Part shown: positions 16,932-24,888 of the stretch, piece by piece
How positions within the stretch are numbered: position 1 is the stretch's first letter
Layout of the letters: every line of letters starts with the position of its first letter
Assembly: GCA_037138475.1 (NCBI GenBank)
Contig: JBAXII010000006.1
Coordinates: 3,126-67,125 of the forward strand
Origin: JAGOLU01 sp037138475
GTDB lineage: Bacteria; Patescibacteriota; Microgenomatia; UBA1406; GWC2-37-13
Reading direction: 5' to 3'
Length of the DNA stretch: 64,000 bases
Made by a program: the position numbers and the translations under genes
Notes under the pieces: model-generated
Database searches by the model: none
What the model saw: only the letters and a program-made list of their open reading frames with translations
What the model was told of the DNA's origin: nothing

Positions 16932-16962
16932 CTGAGGCCCCGCCAAAGGCGGGGCAGACCAT
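16932..16962 (-). repeat. GC-rich palindrome in the 23S rRNA
   Basis: CCCCGCCAAAGGCGGGG is a perfect hairpin at a site near helix 63, where other bacteria differ in length. The same CCCGCC...GGCGGG core is found in the intergenic type B repeats, so a repeat core may have been inserted here. Confidence 0.5.
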
Positions 16963-17504
16963 CTCGAAAATCTTACGGTCAACTTTTTTGCCGAGTTCCT
17001 TGAACCACCTTTAATCGTTTGCCTTGGTCTACTCGACCTGCCCACCTGTGTCGGTTATCGGTACGGGTACAATGCACAATCCTCATCGAATTTTTCCTGG
17101 AAACGTATCGCATACACTTGACAATTCCTTGCGAAACTATCTTACACTTGAACCTCCTCCACGTGGCTACTGCCACGCAATGTCGGTACTTGGACGACCA
17201 TATAGATCGCTGTAATGAACCCATTTCGTCAGACGACGAATATAACTCATGCATCATAGTAACGGAATATTAACCGTTTGTACATCGCTCACACACCAAT
17301 CTGATGTGCGGCTTAGATCCGACTTACCCGCAGCTGATTGACATTGCTGCGGAAACCTCGGGCTTTCGGCATCCACGAATCTCACGTGGAGAAATCACTA
17401 CTTATGTCAGCATTCTCACTCGATAGCGCTCCACGGTCGCTTACACTCCCGCTTCGTTGCTGCTATCGACGCTCCTCTACCACGCTCGTGCGTAGCACCA
17501 GAAA

Positions 17505-17632
17505 CAGAATCCACAATGTCCAATGTCAATGTACAAATAATATGCAATATAAATTCCAATTTAAATTTACATTTAAATTTGCATTATTTGCAGATTGTAG
17601 ATTGCGAATTGTAGATTTGCTATCTCTCGTGC
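17505..17632 (-). other. Intervening sequence in 23S rRNA, near helix 45
   Basis: About 125 nt of AT-rich sequence, unlike rRNA, bounded by a near-perfect inverted repeat (CGTGCGTAGCAC at 17488-17499 and GTGCTACACACG at 17629-17640). Counted from the 5' end without the other insertion it lies near E. coli position 1200, a known site for intervening sequences in other bacteria. The inside uses the same words as intergenic AT-rich repeats (AATTCCAATTTAAATTTAC). No ORF fits in it. Confidence 0.7.
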
Positions 17633-18337
17633 TACACACGAACATCTCCGTCTTCGGTACTTAGTTTGAGCTCCGATCATTTTCGGCGCAGAGTTTCCAA
17701 ATATTCTGGTGAGCTGTTACGCACTCTTTAAAGGATGGCTGCTTCTGAGCCAACCTCCCAGCTGTATAAGAAACTCGACGGCCTTTTCCACTAAACTAAG
17801 ATTTAGGAACCTTAGACGGGAGTCTGGGTTGTTTCCCTCTCGCCCATACCAGCTTATACCGGTAGGACTGACTCCCGTAGATATTTGCCACAGTATTCGG
17901 AGTTTGGTTGATCGACGATACCTTGCGGCACCGGCCATCATCCAGTAGCTCTACCTCTGTGGGTACTCTACGAGGCTATACCTAAATATATCTCGAGGAG
18001 AACCAGCTATTTCTGTGTTCGATTGGCATATTGCCCCTAACCACAAGTCGTCCCACCGGATTTCACCCCAGACGGGTACGGTCCTCCCCCTCACCTTTCG
18101 GGAGGGTTCAACCTGCTCATGGTTAGCTCACACAGTTTCGGGTTTATCGCGTACTCGCTTTATTGCGCCCTATTCAGACTCGGTTTCCCTTTGCCTCCCC
18201 ACCATAAGTGGTTAGACGCGAATAAACGATAACTCGCTGACTCATTCTTCAATAGGCACGACATCATCCCGCCAAAGGCGAGACTCTGTCTGTTTGTTAG
18301 CCGTTGGTTTCAGTATCTATTTCACTCCCTTCTTAAG

Positions 18338-18380
<43 letters not shown>

Positions 18381-18694
18381 AAGTTTGTGTGTTTAGTCTT
18401 AGATCGTGACCGACCTCGATTCCCACAAGGTTTGCCGTGCCTCGTGGTACTTAGGTGCATACTACCGGGTAAGATGATTTCGCATACGGGGCTATCACCC
18501 GCTATGGCCAGACTTTCCAGACTGTTCTGCTTTCATCTCACGCATCAGATATCGTATGTCCTGCAACCCCTACCCCTTGCGGGATAGGTTTAGACTGTTC
18601 CGCTTTCGCTCGCCGCTACTAACGGAATCTCTTTTGATTTATTTTCCTCCGGTTACTTAGATGTTTCAGTTCACCGGGTACCCCGCTCGTCCGA

Positions 18695-18850
18695 AGGACG
18701 AGAAATTCCAAAGAAATTAAGATCCAAATTCCAAATACCAAATAGCAAATAATATCCAACAATCAAATTCCAATTGGAACTTGAGCATTGAGATTTATTT
18801 GTGAACTTGGAACTTGGAACTTGATATTCTAATTACTTGAAAAATCTTGT
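18695..18850 (-). other. Intervening sequence near the 5' end of 23S rRNA
   Basis: About 130 nt of AT-rich sequence flanked by CGTCCGAAGGACGAG (18689-18703) and CTTGTCCTTCGGACG (18846-18860), which are complementary and would close a long helix. The content (AAATTCCAAATACC, TTGGAACTTGGAACTTG) matches the repeat between tRNA-Arg and tRNA-Lys. It is probably cut out or left as an expanded helix; it lacks an ORF. Confidence 0.7.
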
Positions 18851-19018
18851 CCTTCGGACGGCTCCTCTGACTTTCATCAGAGGGGATTACTCCATTCGGA
18901 AACTGCCGGGTATAGCGCCTGTTAACGGGCTCACCGGCAATATCGTACGTATACATACGTCCTTCTTCGGCACAAACTTCCAAGGCATCCTCCAACGGCT
19001 TTAATTCTCTTATCACTT

Positions 19019-19261
19019 ATATATAAAAACTTGAGTCATCTTTGTATCACTACAAAAATGACTATTCTGTGACACAAGCACTACTGCTTGCTATCCACCA
19101 AAAAGACCATTTTCTCGAATCAATATTTACTTAGATTTACTTTTGATATCATCATCAACGATTTGTGAACGTGCGGACAGCGCGAAAGCTGCAAGCTGCT
19201 AGCGACGAGCAACAAGAATAGTATCTTGCGCTTGTAGCTAAGAGCTTAGAGCTTTGTATGA
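19019..19261. other. Spacer between 23S rRNA and tRNA-Ala
   Basis: No gene or tRNA-Ile is visible here. The stretch contains repeated AAGCTGCAAGCTGC/AGAGCTTAGAGC words (19187-19256) and is presumably transcribed with the rRNA unit. Confidence 0.6.
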
Positions 19262-19323
19262 GTGTGGACCCAACCGGACTTCCTTCGACAAGCTCAGGAT
19301 GAACTTCTCGTCCGCTTGGATTC
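19262..19323. repeat. Duplicated 3' tail of tRNA-Ala plus inserted repeat
   Basis: GTGTGGACCCAACCGGACT at 19262-19280 is identical to 19324-19342, the 3' end of tRNA-Ala. The 43 nt between contain CCTTCGACAAGCTCAGGATG, one of the dispersed repeats. Confidence 0.8.
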
Positions 19324-19326
19324 GTG

Positions 19327-19399
19327 TGGACCCAACCGGACTCGAACCGGTGAGCTCTTCATTGCAAATGAAGCGTTCTACCAACTGAACTATGGGCCC
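19327..19399 (-). tRNA. tRNA-Ala(TGC)
   Basis: Acceptor GGGCCCA/TGGGTCC, anticodon loop TTTGCAA (anticodon TGC), T arm CCGG..TTCGAGT..CCGG. It lies upstream of the 23S gene in the same direction, the place of tRNA-Ala in the usual 16S-23S spacer, although the 16S gene is missing. CCA is not encoded. Confidence 0.95.
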
Positions 19400-19536
19400 T
19401 TTCGAAAGTGGATCGTACTCTCGCTTGAGAAACTACCGCCAGTCTAAAAGAGTGCTACAGTTTTGGTGTACTTCCACCCAAATGAAAATAAAAAAGTGCG
19501 AAAAAACAATACCCACAAAAATGCGGATCAAGATCA

Positions 19537-19564
19537 ATTCTAACAAGTTCAATCCTATTGTCAA
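19537..19564 (-). promoter_or_regulatory. rRNA promoter
   Basis: On the minus strand TTGACA (19559-19564), 16-nt spacer, TAGAAT (19537-19542): the best sigma-70-type promoter seen in the window. It points at tRNA-Ala and 23S rRNA and gives a leader of about 130 nt. It supports the view that this split rRNA unit has its own promoter and no upstream 16S gene. Confidence 0.75.
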
Positions 19565-19698
19565 CAGGTAATCAATGCCCAAACTGAAGTGTGTTTGATT
19601 TTCGCTGCTACGGGCATGTAGAAAATGCCCGATATGCTGAAACAGACGGCACTACTTAAGCCCTAATTATACCAGGTGATTTGTAGCTCGCAATGGGC

Positions 19699-19728
19699 TT
19701 TACAGTCTGGGTCTGGATGAAGTATCAT
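19699..19728 (+). promoter_or_regulatory. Promoter of PEP-synthase-like gene and ruvA
   Basis: TTTACA (19699-19704), 18-nt spacer, TATCAT (19723-19728), then 6 nt to the ATG at 19735. Confidence 0.55.
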
Positions 19729-19734
19729 ATTCAC

Positions 19735-20661
19735 ATGCCAACTTTCCCCACTGTCGCGATATGGTTAGTAGACTATCAGGGGCATGACCTTGGACGTTAT
19801 GCATCACTATTTGAGTGTAGACTCCCTTCTCCTATAGGATTTGTGGTGACTCACCAGGCCATCCAAGAGGTCTTTCTCACTCCCGTTGTCAAAATGAAAA
19901 TCGAGGCAGTGCGTGATGCATATGTAGCTGATGGGACTTATGAGATCGAGTCTGGGCGAGCGCAAATCGTAGAACTGATCAGAAATATCAGGATTCCTCG
20001 TGTGTTTTCGTACTCTATTACGCACAAATACGAGCTGATGCTCGAAAAAGAACACCTGACCCAAGGACGAGAGGTCTCTCATTTGGACCGCGCAAAGCAT
20101 GTCTTGGCCTATGTATACCGCCCTCCCACCGTCTCTATATCGACACTCCCTGTGCCAAATGTCACCACTATCGCATCTGGATCGACCAGCATCCTCGAAT
20201 CCCTAAAACAAGTAGTGATCGATCACCTCTGCCTCCATTTGCACACCAAAAATGAGCTCTTACTGCCAAGCATACTCATCAGACGCATCCCACAGGCAGA
20301 GTTTATCGGTATTTGTGAGCAGCGTGAGCGTGATTTGTCTCCTGAGTTGATCATATCCGCGTTCCATGGTGCAGTAGCGCTCGATATCGCTCCTGATGTA
20401 TTTGTGGTAGACCCTGCGACACTCGAGCTCACGGCCCGTCATACGATGACTCAGCCATACAAAATGGTCCTCCATGGCAACCATTACAAGCAGGTCCTGC
20501 TCCCTGAGTCGTTGGGCTCACTTCCAAACATCTCAGATGAGATCGTGCAGCGCGTGGCAAAGATCACCCTCGATATCAAGCGCAAGCTCTACTTTCCCCA
20601 CAAGGTCTACTGGGTCATCGAGGCAGGGCGTCTCATCATCACTGATATAAAGAAATCCTGA
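19735..20661 (+). CDS. Divergent PEP synthase/PPDK N-terminal-like protein
   Basis: A 308-residue protein that seems to follow the nucleotide-binding half of PEP synthase/pyruvate phosphate dikinase. The start LGRYASLFECRLPSPIGFVVT fits the GGKxAxLGE..GxxVPPGFVVT pattern, the middle has a VRDAY..IE block, and the end FPHKVYWVIEAGRLIITDIKK fits FPQDIEWAIxxGKLYILQxRP. The glycine-rich and basic ATP-binding residues are not kept and there is no phospho-His or PEP-binding domain, so it is probably not an enzyme of gluconeogenesis. It lies 2 nt upstream of ruvA in one transcript. Homology is inferred by eye. Confidence 0.5.
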   Translation: MPTFPTVAIWLVDYQGHDLGRYASLFECRLPSPIGFVVTHQAIQEVFLTPVVKMKIEAVRDAYVADGTYEIESGRAQIVELIRNIRIPRVFSYSITHKYELMLEKEHLTQGREVSHLDRAKHVLAYVYRPPTVSISTLPVPNVTTIASGSTSILESLKQVVIDHLCLHLHTKNELLLPSILIRRIPQAEFIGICEQRERDLSPELIISAFHGAVALDIAPDVFVVDPATLELTARHTMTQPYKMVLHGNHYKQVLLPESLGSLPNISDEIVQRVAKITLDIKRKLYFPHKVYWVIEAGRLIITDIKKS

Positions 20662-20663
20662 CT

Positions 20664-21227
20664 ATGATAGGTAAAATCAAAGGATCTCTGATCGAGGTAA
20701 ATCTCCATGAAGGCATCATCATGACTGCCTCTGGCATCGGCTATCGGATCTACCTGACGCAAAAACTCCTCGCACTTCCGCTCCCCTCTGAGCTCGAGAT
20801 CTATACTCATCATCAGATACGTGAGGATGCGCAGGTACTGTATGGATTTGTGTCGTATCAGGAATATCAGTTTTTCACCCTTCTCCTCACGGTGGATGGA
20901 GTGGGACCAAAGACTGCGTTCACTGTCATCTCTCAGTTGACCCCGAGCGAGGTATATGAGGCAGTACGTGCAAATGACGTCACCGCGCTGACTAAAGTAT
21001 CGGGTCTGGGTAAAAAGACTGCTCAAAAGATCATCCTCGAACTCTCAAATAAGTTTAAAACAGGCTTTGATCTTGAGAAGGTGAAGGAGGTCGAGGTAGA
21101 TGAGGAAGCAGTGCTCGCCCTAGTCGCCCTCGGCTACCCAAAAGCCGATGCAAAAAAGATGCTCGAGAAAGTAGATCCTTCACTCCCTCTGACGGAGAAG
21201 GTGACGAGCGCGTTGAAGAAGAAGTGA
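20664..21227 (+). CDS. ruvA: Holliday junction branch migration protein RuvA
   Basis: A 187-residue protein: N-terminal OB fold (MIGKIKGSLIEV...), central helix-hairpin-helix pairs (LLTVDGVGPKTAF and LTKVSGLGKKTAQKIILEL) and the C-terminal RuvB-binding helices with ALVALGYPKADAKKML. Binds four-way junctions and loads RuvB, encoded 0.7 kb downstream. It follows the PEP-synthase-like gene by 2 nt and ends 2 nt from a convergent gene. Confidence 0.97.
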   Translation: MIGKIKGSLIEVNLHEGIIMTASGIGYRIYLTQKLLALPLPSELEIYTHHQIREDAQVLYGFVSYQEYQFFTLLLTVDGVGPKTAFTVISQLTPSEVYEAVRANDVTALTKVSGLGKKTAQKIILELSNKFKTGFDLEKVKEVEVDEEAVLALVALGYPKADAKKMLEKVDPSLPLTEKVTSALKKK

Positions 21228-21229
21228 CC

Positions 21230-21826
21230 TTATGGTGTAGGAGTCTTAGTATACCTACTGTTTGGTGCGAGGGGTGCTGGATTGAGTATGTCACCCTTCA
21301 GCGGCACTGGCGCTCTTCTTGTCCAAGTAACTTTGATCCCATTTCCAGTATTTTCAGTGCATATCCTACTGCCCCCACTTTGTGCACAACTACTGATTAT
21401 TGGATCTTGTTGTAATACAAGATGGTTGGCTCCATCTCCACCATTTACAAGAGTAAAATTCGGAAATACGCAGACGTGGTATGGACCTAAATTTGCAACA
21501 CCAGTTAAGTAAGTATTGGGCCATACCTCATCTAGATTTGTGTATCTAAAAACTTGACCAGCCACTGTTGCAATAGGACAATATGCACGCAAGTCAAGCG
21601 GCGCAGTGAGTATTTCGGGAGTTGGAGTGGGACGTTGTGTGGGAGATGTTACAGGCTCAGTAATATTTTGACCTCTACGAGCTATATCTGTTGATGGTGC
21701 AGTTGGAATGCGTTGAGACCCATAAACAGTAAGATAATTTACAGTTTCTGTGACACCAATACAAGCGCATGCTCCAACAGTAATTGCGACCGCAACCCCC
21801 AAAGCTTTTTTACCACCTTCTACCAT
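21230..21826 (-). CDS. Secreted or membrane-anchored protein of unknown function with Pro/Thr linker
   Basis: A 198-residue protein. An N-terminal hydrophobic stretch (about 8-30, with two Cys) serves as anchor or signal, followed by a Pro/Thr linker (SPTQRPTPTPEI, about 61-72). The rest is a beta-rich extracytoplasmic domain with four Cys, including SSCAQSGGSRICTENTG, which may form disulfides. I recognise no family. It is inserted between ruvA and ruvB on the opposite strand. TATATT ends 6 nt before the start. Confidence 0.6.
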   Translation of the reverse strand: MVEGGKKALGVAVAITVGACACIGVTETVNYLTVYGSQRIPTAPSTDIARRGQNITEPVTSPTQRPTPTPEILTAPLDLRAYCPIATVAGQVFRYTNLDEVWPNTYLTGVANLGPYHVCVFPNFTLVNGGDGANHLVLQQDPIISSCAQSGGSRICTENTGNGIKVTWTRRAPVPLKGDILNPAPLAPNSRYTKTPTP

Positions 21827-21832
21827 CCCAAT

Positions 21833-21838
21833 AATATA
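21833..21838 (-). promoter_or_regulatory. -10 box, leaderless promoter
   Basis: TATATT on the minus strand with 6 nt to the ATG at 21826. Confidence 0.45.
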
Positions 21839-21917
21839 TCATAGAAATTTCAGGCCTGTATGACCTGGGTCACAGGTTACTCGCACTCATTGGGGTTTAT
21901 TTGAGCACGGGGCTTGA

Positions 21918-21923
21918 TACAAT
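21918..21923 (+). promoter_or_regulatory. -10 box of ruvB
   Basis: TACAAT with an extended TG (TTGATACAAT), 7 nt before the ATG at 21931; leaderless mRNA predicted. Confidence 0.55.
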
Positions 21924-21930
21924 GCACCCT

Positions 21931-22917
21931 ATGAGCGATGAGAAAAAGCAACCAGAAAAGCAACCAGATTTGAACCTGCGCCCACGCACTCTCAAGGAGT
22001 ACATAGGTCAGGGTACCGCGGTAAAGACGCTTCAACTTTTCCTCGATGGAGTAAAGAAACGTGGCGTCGCGACAGAGCATATCCTCTTTTATGGTCCTCC
22101 AGGTATCGGCAAAACAACACTTTCGTATATCATCGCGCAGGAGCTCAGGGGAGATATCAAAATCACCTCAGGTGCCGCGCTCACTAAGACCGGGGATCTT
22201 GCGGCTATCCTGACAAACCTCAAGGACGGTGATATTCTCTTTATCGATGAGATTCACCGCATGCCAAAGCCTGTAGAGGAGATGTTGTATCCTGTCATGG
22301 AGGAGTACGCGCTTGATATCATCATCGGCAAAGGTCCCTCGGCACGCACTGTGCGACTTGATATCCCCAAGATCACGATCGTCGGCGCTACGACGAAGCT
22401 CGCGCTCCTCTCGGCGCCACTCCGTGATAGATTTGGACTCCTCCTCCGCCTCGATTTTTATACTGATTCTGAGATGGTGGAGATCGTGACGAGGTCTGCT
22501 GACAAGCTCGGTGCGCCGATCACCCCTGGCGCTGCGCTGCAGATCGCGATCCGCAGTCGACATACACCACGTCTCGCAAATCGACTCCTCAAGCGTGCAC
22601 GAGACCTCCTCCAGGTGCAGGGACACGTAGAGATTGATGAGACAGCCCTTCAAGGACTCTTTGCATTGCTTGAGATCGATCATGCGGGGCTCACCGACAT
22701 TGATAGACAGTATTTGCGTGTACTTGCGGTGACCTTTGAAAATCGACCAGTTGGCATCGAGACGATTGCTGCTTCACTCGCTGAGGACATTCGCACGGTC
22801 GAAGAGTTTGTCGAACCCTACCTGCTCCAGATGGGATTTATCCAAAAAACACCTCGGGGAAGGGTCGTCGCGCCAGATGGTCTCAAACACCTCCAGAGCC
22901 ATCATGTGATAAAATGA
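21931..22917 (+). CDS. ruvB: Holliday junction helicase RuvB
   Basis: A 328-residue AAA+ ATPase. It has the N-terminal LRPRTLKEYIGQ box, Walker A GPPGIGKTT, Walker B FIDEIHRM, sensor 1 GATTK, the arginine-finger block SAPLRDRFG and the C-terminal winged helix (GIETIAASL...EPYLLQMGFI.KTPRGR). It drives branch migration with RuvA. A start at 21931 is used, because an earlier in-frame codon (21901) overlaps the promoter. Confidence 0.97.
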   Translation: MSDEKKQPEKQPDLNLRPRTLKEYIGQGTAVKTLQLFLDGVKKRGVATEHILFYGPPGIGKTTLSYIIAQELRGDIKITSGAALTKTGDLAAILTNLKDGDILFIDEIHRMPKPVEEMLYPVMEEYALDIIIGKGPSARTVRLDIPKITIVGATTKLALLSAPLRDRFGLLLRLDFYTDSEMVEIVTRSADKLGAPITPGAALQIAIRSRHTPRLANRLLKRARDLLQVQGHVEIDETALQGLFALLEIDHAGLTDIDRQYLRVLAVTFENRPVGIETIAASLAEDIRTVEEFVEPYLLQMGFIQKTPRGRVVAPDGLKHLQSHHVIK

Positions 22918-22949
22918 GTTGTGTTCACCTATTTGCGATGCGCAAGCTT

Positions 22950-22976
22950 GTCATGGTGAGCTTGACGAACCATGAC
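22950..22976. repeat. GTCATGGT...ACCATGAC palindrome after ruvB
   Basis: Perfect 8-bp inverted repeat with an 11-nt loop and GTCAT/ATGAC ends, as in the other dispersed repeats. No T run follows, so it is not a standard terminator. Confidence 0.6.
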
Positions 22977-23018
22977 GCGTCACACTTCGTCCAAGCTCAG
23001 TGTGGCTCTTGTTCATAT

Positions 23019-23101
23019 GCCCGGATGGCGAAATGGCAGACGCGCAACACTTAAAATGTTGTAGTGACAACACTATGTGGGTTCGAGTCCCACTCTGGGC
23101 A
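23019..23101 (+). tRNA. tRNA-Leu(TAA)
   Basis: Class II tRNA with long variable arm; acceptor GCCCGGA/TCTGGGC, anticodon loop CTTAAAA (anticodon TAA). CCA is not encoded. Confidence 0.95.
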
Positions 23102-23134
23102 CTGATTGGACAAGGTGAAACGAAACATATTTGT

Positions 23135-23140
23135 TAAAAT
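23135..23140 (+). promoter_or_regulatory. -10 box of tRNA-Thr(TGT), start at tRNA +1
   Basis: TAAAAT with extended TG (TTGTTAAAAT), ending 7 nt before the first base of the tRNA (G23148), so the primary transcript would start at the mature 5' end. Confidence 0.5.
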
Positions 23141-23147
23141 AGGGTAT

Positions 23148-23220
23148 GCCGCTTTAGCTCAGTTGGTAGAGCGCCAATTTTGTAAATTGGATGTCGTCAG
23201 TTCAAATCTGACAAGCGGCT
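23148..23220 (+). tRNA. tRNA-Thr(TGT)
   Basis: Acceptor GCCGCTT/AAGCGGC, anticodon loop TTTGTAA (anticodon TGT), T arm GTCAG..TTCAAAT..CTGAC. CCA is not encoded. Confidence 0.95.
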
Positions 23221-23322
23221 CAGTCGATAGCTTATAACGAATAACGTATAGTGTATAACGGAAACTAACTGCATCAAATTTTTAATTGCAGATTGTAAAT
23301 TGAAAATTGAAGCGCAGCGACA

Positions 23323-23396
23323 GGCCTCATAGCTCAATTGGATAGAGCAACTCCCTTCTAAGGAGTAGGTTGACCGTTCGATTCGGTCTGAGGTCA
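23323..23396 (+). tRNA. tRNA-Arg(TCT)
   Basis: Acceptor GGCCTCA/TGAGGTC, anticodon loop CTTCTAA (anticodon TCT), T arm ACCG..TTCGATT..CGGT. CCA is not encoded. Its last 30 nt are duplicated just downstream. Confidence 0.95.
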
Positions 23397-23399
23397 CAC

Positions 23400-23466
23400 G
23401 TTGACCGTTCCCCTCCTGCTACTCTGACGAGTAGCATGGCGGGCAAAGATTCGGTCTGAGGTCACA
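23400..23466. repeat. Interrupted duplicate of the tRNA-Arg 3' end
   Basis: GTTGACCGTTC (23400-23410) and GATTCGGTCTGAGGTCACA (23448-23466) repeat the T arm and acceptor of tRNA-Arg(TCT). The 37 nt between them split the T loop and contain the palindrome TGCTACTC..GAGTAGCA (23418-23437). Confidence 0.85.
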
Positions 23467-23488
23467 AAGGCACTCTCGTTTCACTTTT

Positions 23489-23935
23489 ATGACATCCAAA
23501 TCTCCCACCATTGCGGTAATCGTGACACTTCTCATAGTGCACGATGGAAAGGTGCTCCTTGCAAAGCGTACTCCTATCGAGACACGAGCGCCAGAAGATC
23601 TAGGAAAGATGTGGCACTTACCTGGGGGGACGCTCGATTTTGGAGAGCATCCTGAGCAGGCTGCTGTGCGTGAGGCAAAAGAAGAGATTGGTCTCGAAGT
23701 ACGTCTACACCGGCTCATGGGTGTTACGACGCGCACTAAGAAATCACACATGTGGCATGGGGTCATACTCACCTATCTCTGTACTTTGATGAATCCACAC
23801 GAAGAACCAGTACTAAAGTCCGATGAAATCCAAGCGTATTCGTGGCTGAATTATGAAGATCTTGATGATGCAAAGCTACTCCCGGGTATCAGAGATCAGA
23901 TCGACCTCTACTTTAAGCCCCAACTGCGGAGCTGA
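23489..23935 (+). CDS. Nudix hydrolase
   Basis: A 148-residue protein with a complete Nudix box, GGTLDFGEHPEQAAVREAKE and EIGLEV following (about residues 49-73). Such enzymes cleave nucleoside diphosphates linked to another group, for example damaged nucleotides or nucleotide sugars. The start MTSKSPTIAVIVTLLIV leads directly into the first beta strand. A second Nudix gene follows 29 nt downstream, so both probably act in related clean-up; substrates are unknown. Confidence 0.9.
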   Translation: MTSKSPTIAVIVTLLIVHDGKVLLAKRTPIETRAPEDLGKMWHLPGGTLDFGEHPEQAAVREAKEEIGLEVRLHRLMGVTTRTKKSHMWHGVILTYLCTLMNPHEEPVLKSDEIQAYSWLNYEDLDDAKLLPGIRDQIDLYFKPQLRS

Positions 23936-23952
23936 TACGCACGGTCTAAGTG

Positions 23953-23958
23953 TATACT
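23953..23958 (+). promoter_or_regulatory. -10 box, leaderless promoter
   Basis: TATACT, 6 nt before the ATG at 23965. The in-frame GTG at 23950 lies upstream of it and is unlikely to be the start. Confidence 0.5.
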
Positions 23959-23964
23959 TTCCTT

Positions 23965-24792
23965 ATGGCAACGAATCCCTCACAATCCATACACGTGATC
24001 GCGCAGATTGTCCTCTTTCGTGAGGGCAAGTTTCTGCTGACGAAGCGCAAAGTAGAACACGATGATCATCCAAAGTGGGATGGATACTGGCAAATCCCTA
24101 CAGGCACTGTAAACTTCGGAGAGGATATCAAAGAAGCGGTGATCAGAGAGGCACAGGAGGAACTAGGGATTGACGTCACTCTTGAGCGCACATTGGCAGT
24201 CACACAGAAAGTAGACTACGACGAAGGATGGCATGGAGTATTTATGGCATTTTTATGTAAGCAGGTCGATGAGTCGCAACCAATCACGATCAATCATGAA
24301 GCCTATGAGTATGGGTGGTATACCCCAGATCAGATCACTCAGCTCAAAGTCATCCCCTCTACTGTTGACACGTTAAAGCTTGTCATAAAGTACTATCGTC
24401 TGTATGAGCTCGGGGTACTCGGAGTCATCGAACACAACGGGAAATACCTCATGACCAAGATATTTGAACCACACAATCAAACAACTCATGGTAAATGGGG
24501 TTTTATAGCAGGTATGTCTGAGCCGTACGAGACACTTGCTCAAACGCTCAAGCGTGAGGCTCGGGAGGAAGTATCACTCGATATCGAAATCGTTCGGATG
24601 ATCCCCCATGTAAAGGAAGAAGGGAATTTCAAACTGTTTTGCTTCCTCGCGAAGCTTACCGACCCGACACAAAAAGTAGTAATCAATAATGAGGCCAGCG
24701 ACTGGGGATGGTTTACGTATGACGATGCATCGAAGCTCGAGCTGTTTGGGGATACGAAGCTGCTTCTGGATTTGCTGGAGAAGAAGAGCTAG
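23965..24792 (+). CDS. Two-domain Nudix protein
   Basis: A 275-residue protein with two Nudix domains in tandem. The first has a full box (GTVNFGEDIKEAVIREAQEE), about residues 47-69. The second (from about 150) begins LGVIEHNGKYLM and carries GMSEPYETLAQTLKREAREE, with the first Gly region altered but the REAREE core intact. A fused pair of this kind is unusual. It may form an internal dimer, since many Nudix enzymes act as dimers. Start 23965 is supported by TATACT 6 nt upstream. Confidence 0.85.
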   Translation: MATNPSQSIHVIAQIVLFREGKFLLTKRKVEHDDHPKWDGYWQIPTGTVNFGEDIKEAVIREAQEELGIDVTLERTLAVTQKVDYDEGWHGVFMAFLCKQVDESQPITINHEAYEYGWYTPDQITQLKVIPSTVDTLKLVIKYYRLYELGVLGVIEHNGKYLMTKIFEPHNQTTHGKWGFIAGMSEPYETLAQTLKREAREEVSLDIEIVRMIPHVKEEGNFKLFCFLAKLTDPTQKVVINNEASDWGWFTYDDASKLELFGDTKLLLDLLEKKS

Positions 24793-24806
24793 AGTAGTGC
24801 TACTTG

Positions 24807-24888
24807 TGCCCGGAAGAGGATTTGAACCTCCAAGGATTGCTCCACACGCCCCTCAAGCGTGCGCGTCTGCCAATTTCGCCATCCGGGC
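24807..24888 (-). tRNA. tRNA-Leu(GAG), overlapped by GIY-YIG gene
   Basis: Class II tRNA; acceptor GCCCGGA/TCCGGGC, anticodon loop TTGAGGG (anticodon GAG), long variable arm. Its 5' half is also read as the last codons of the upstream GIY-YIG gene, whose TGA stop includes anticodon bases. A copy of its first 15 nt lies at 25270-25284. CCA is not encoded. Confidence 0.95.

Larger units (their letters stand above)
19400..19734. other. Control region between rRNA unit and PEP-synthase-like gene
   Basis: This 335-nt gap holds no gene. It contains the rRNA promoter (minus, 19537-19564), a CGGGCAT..ATGCCCG hairpin (19611-19631) without a T run, and the promoter of the plus-strand gene (19699-19728). 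Confidence 0.7.

Noticed and set aside
22921..23018. Terminator after ruvB
   Set aside because: The hairpin at 22950-22976 lacks a T run and has the ends of the dispersed repeats.
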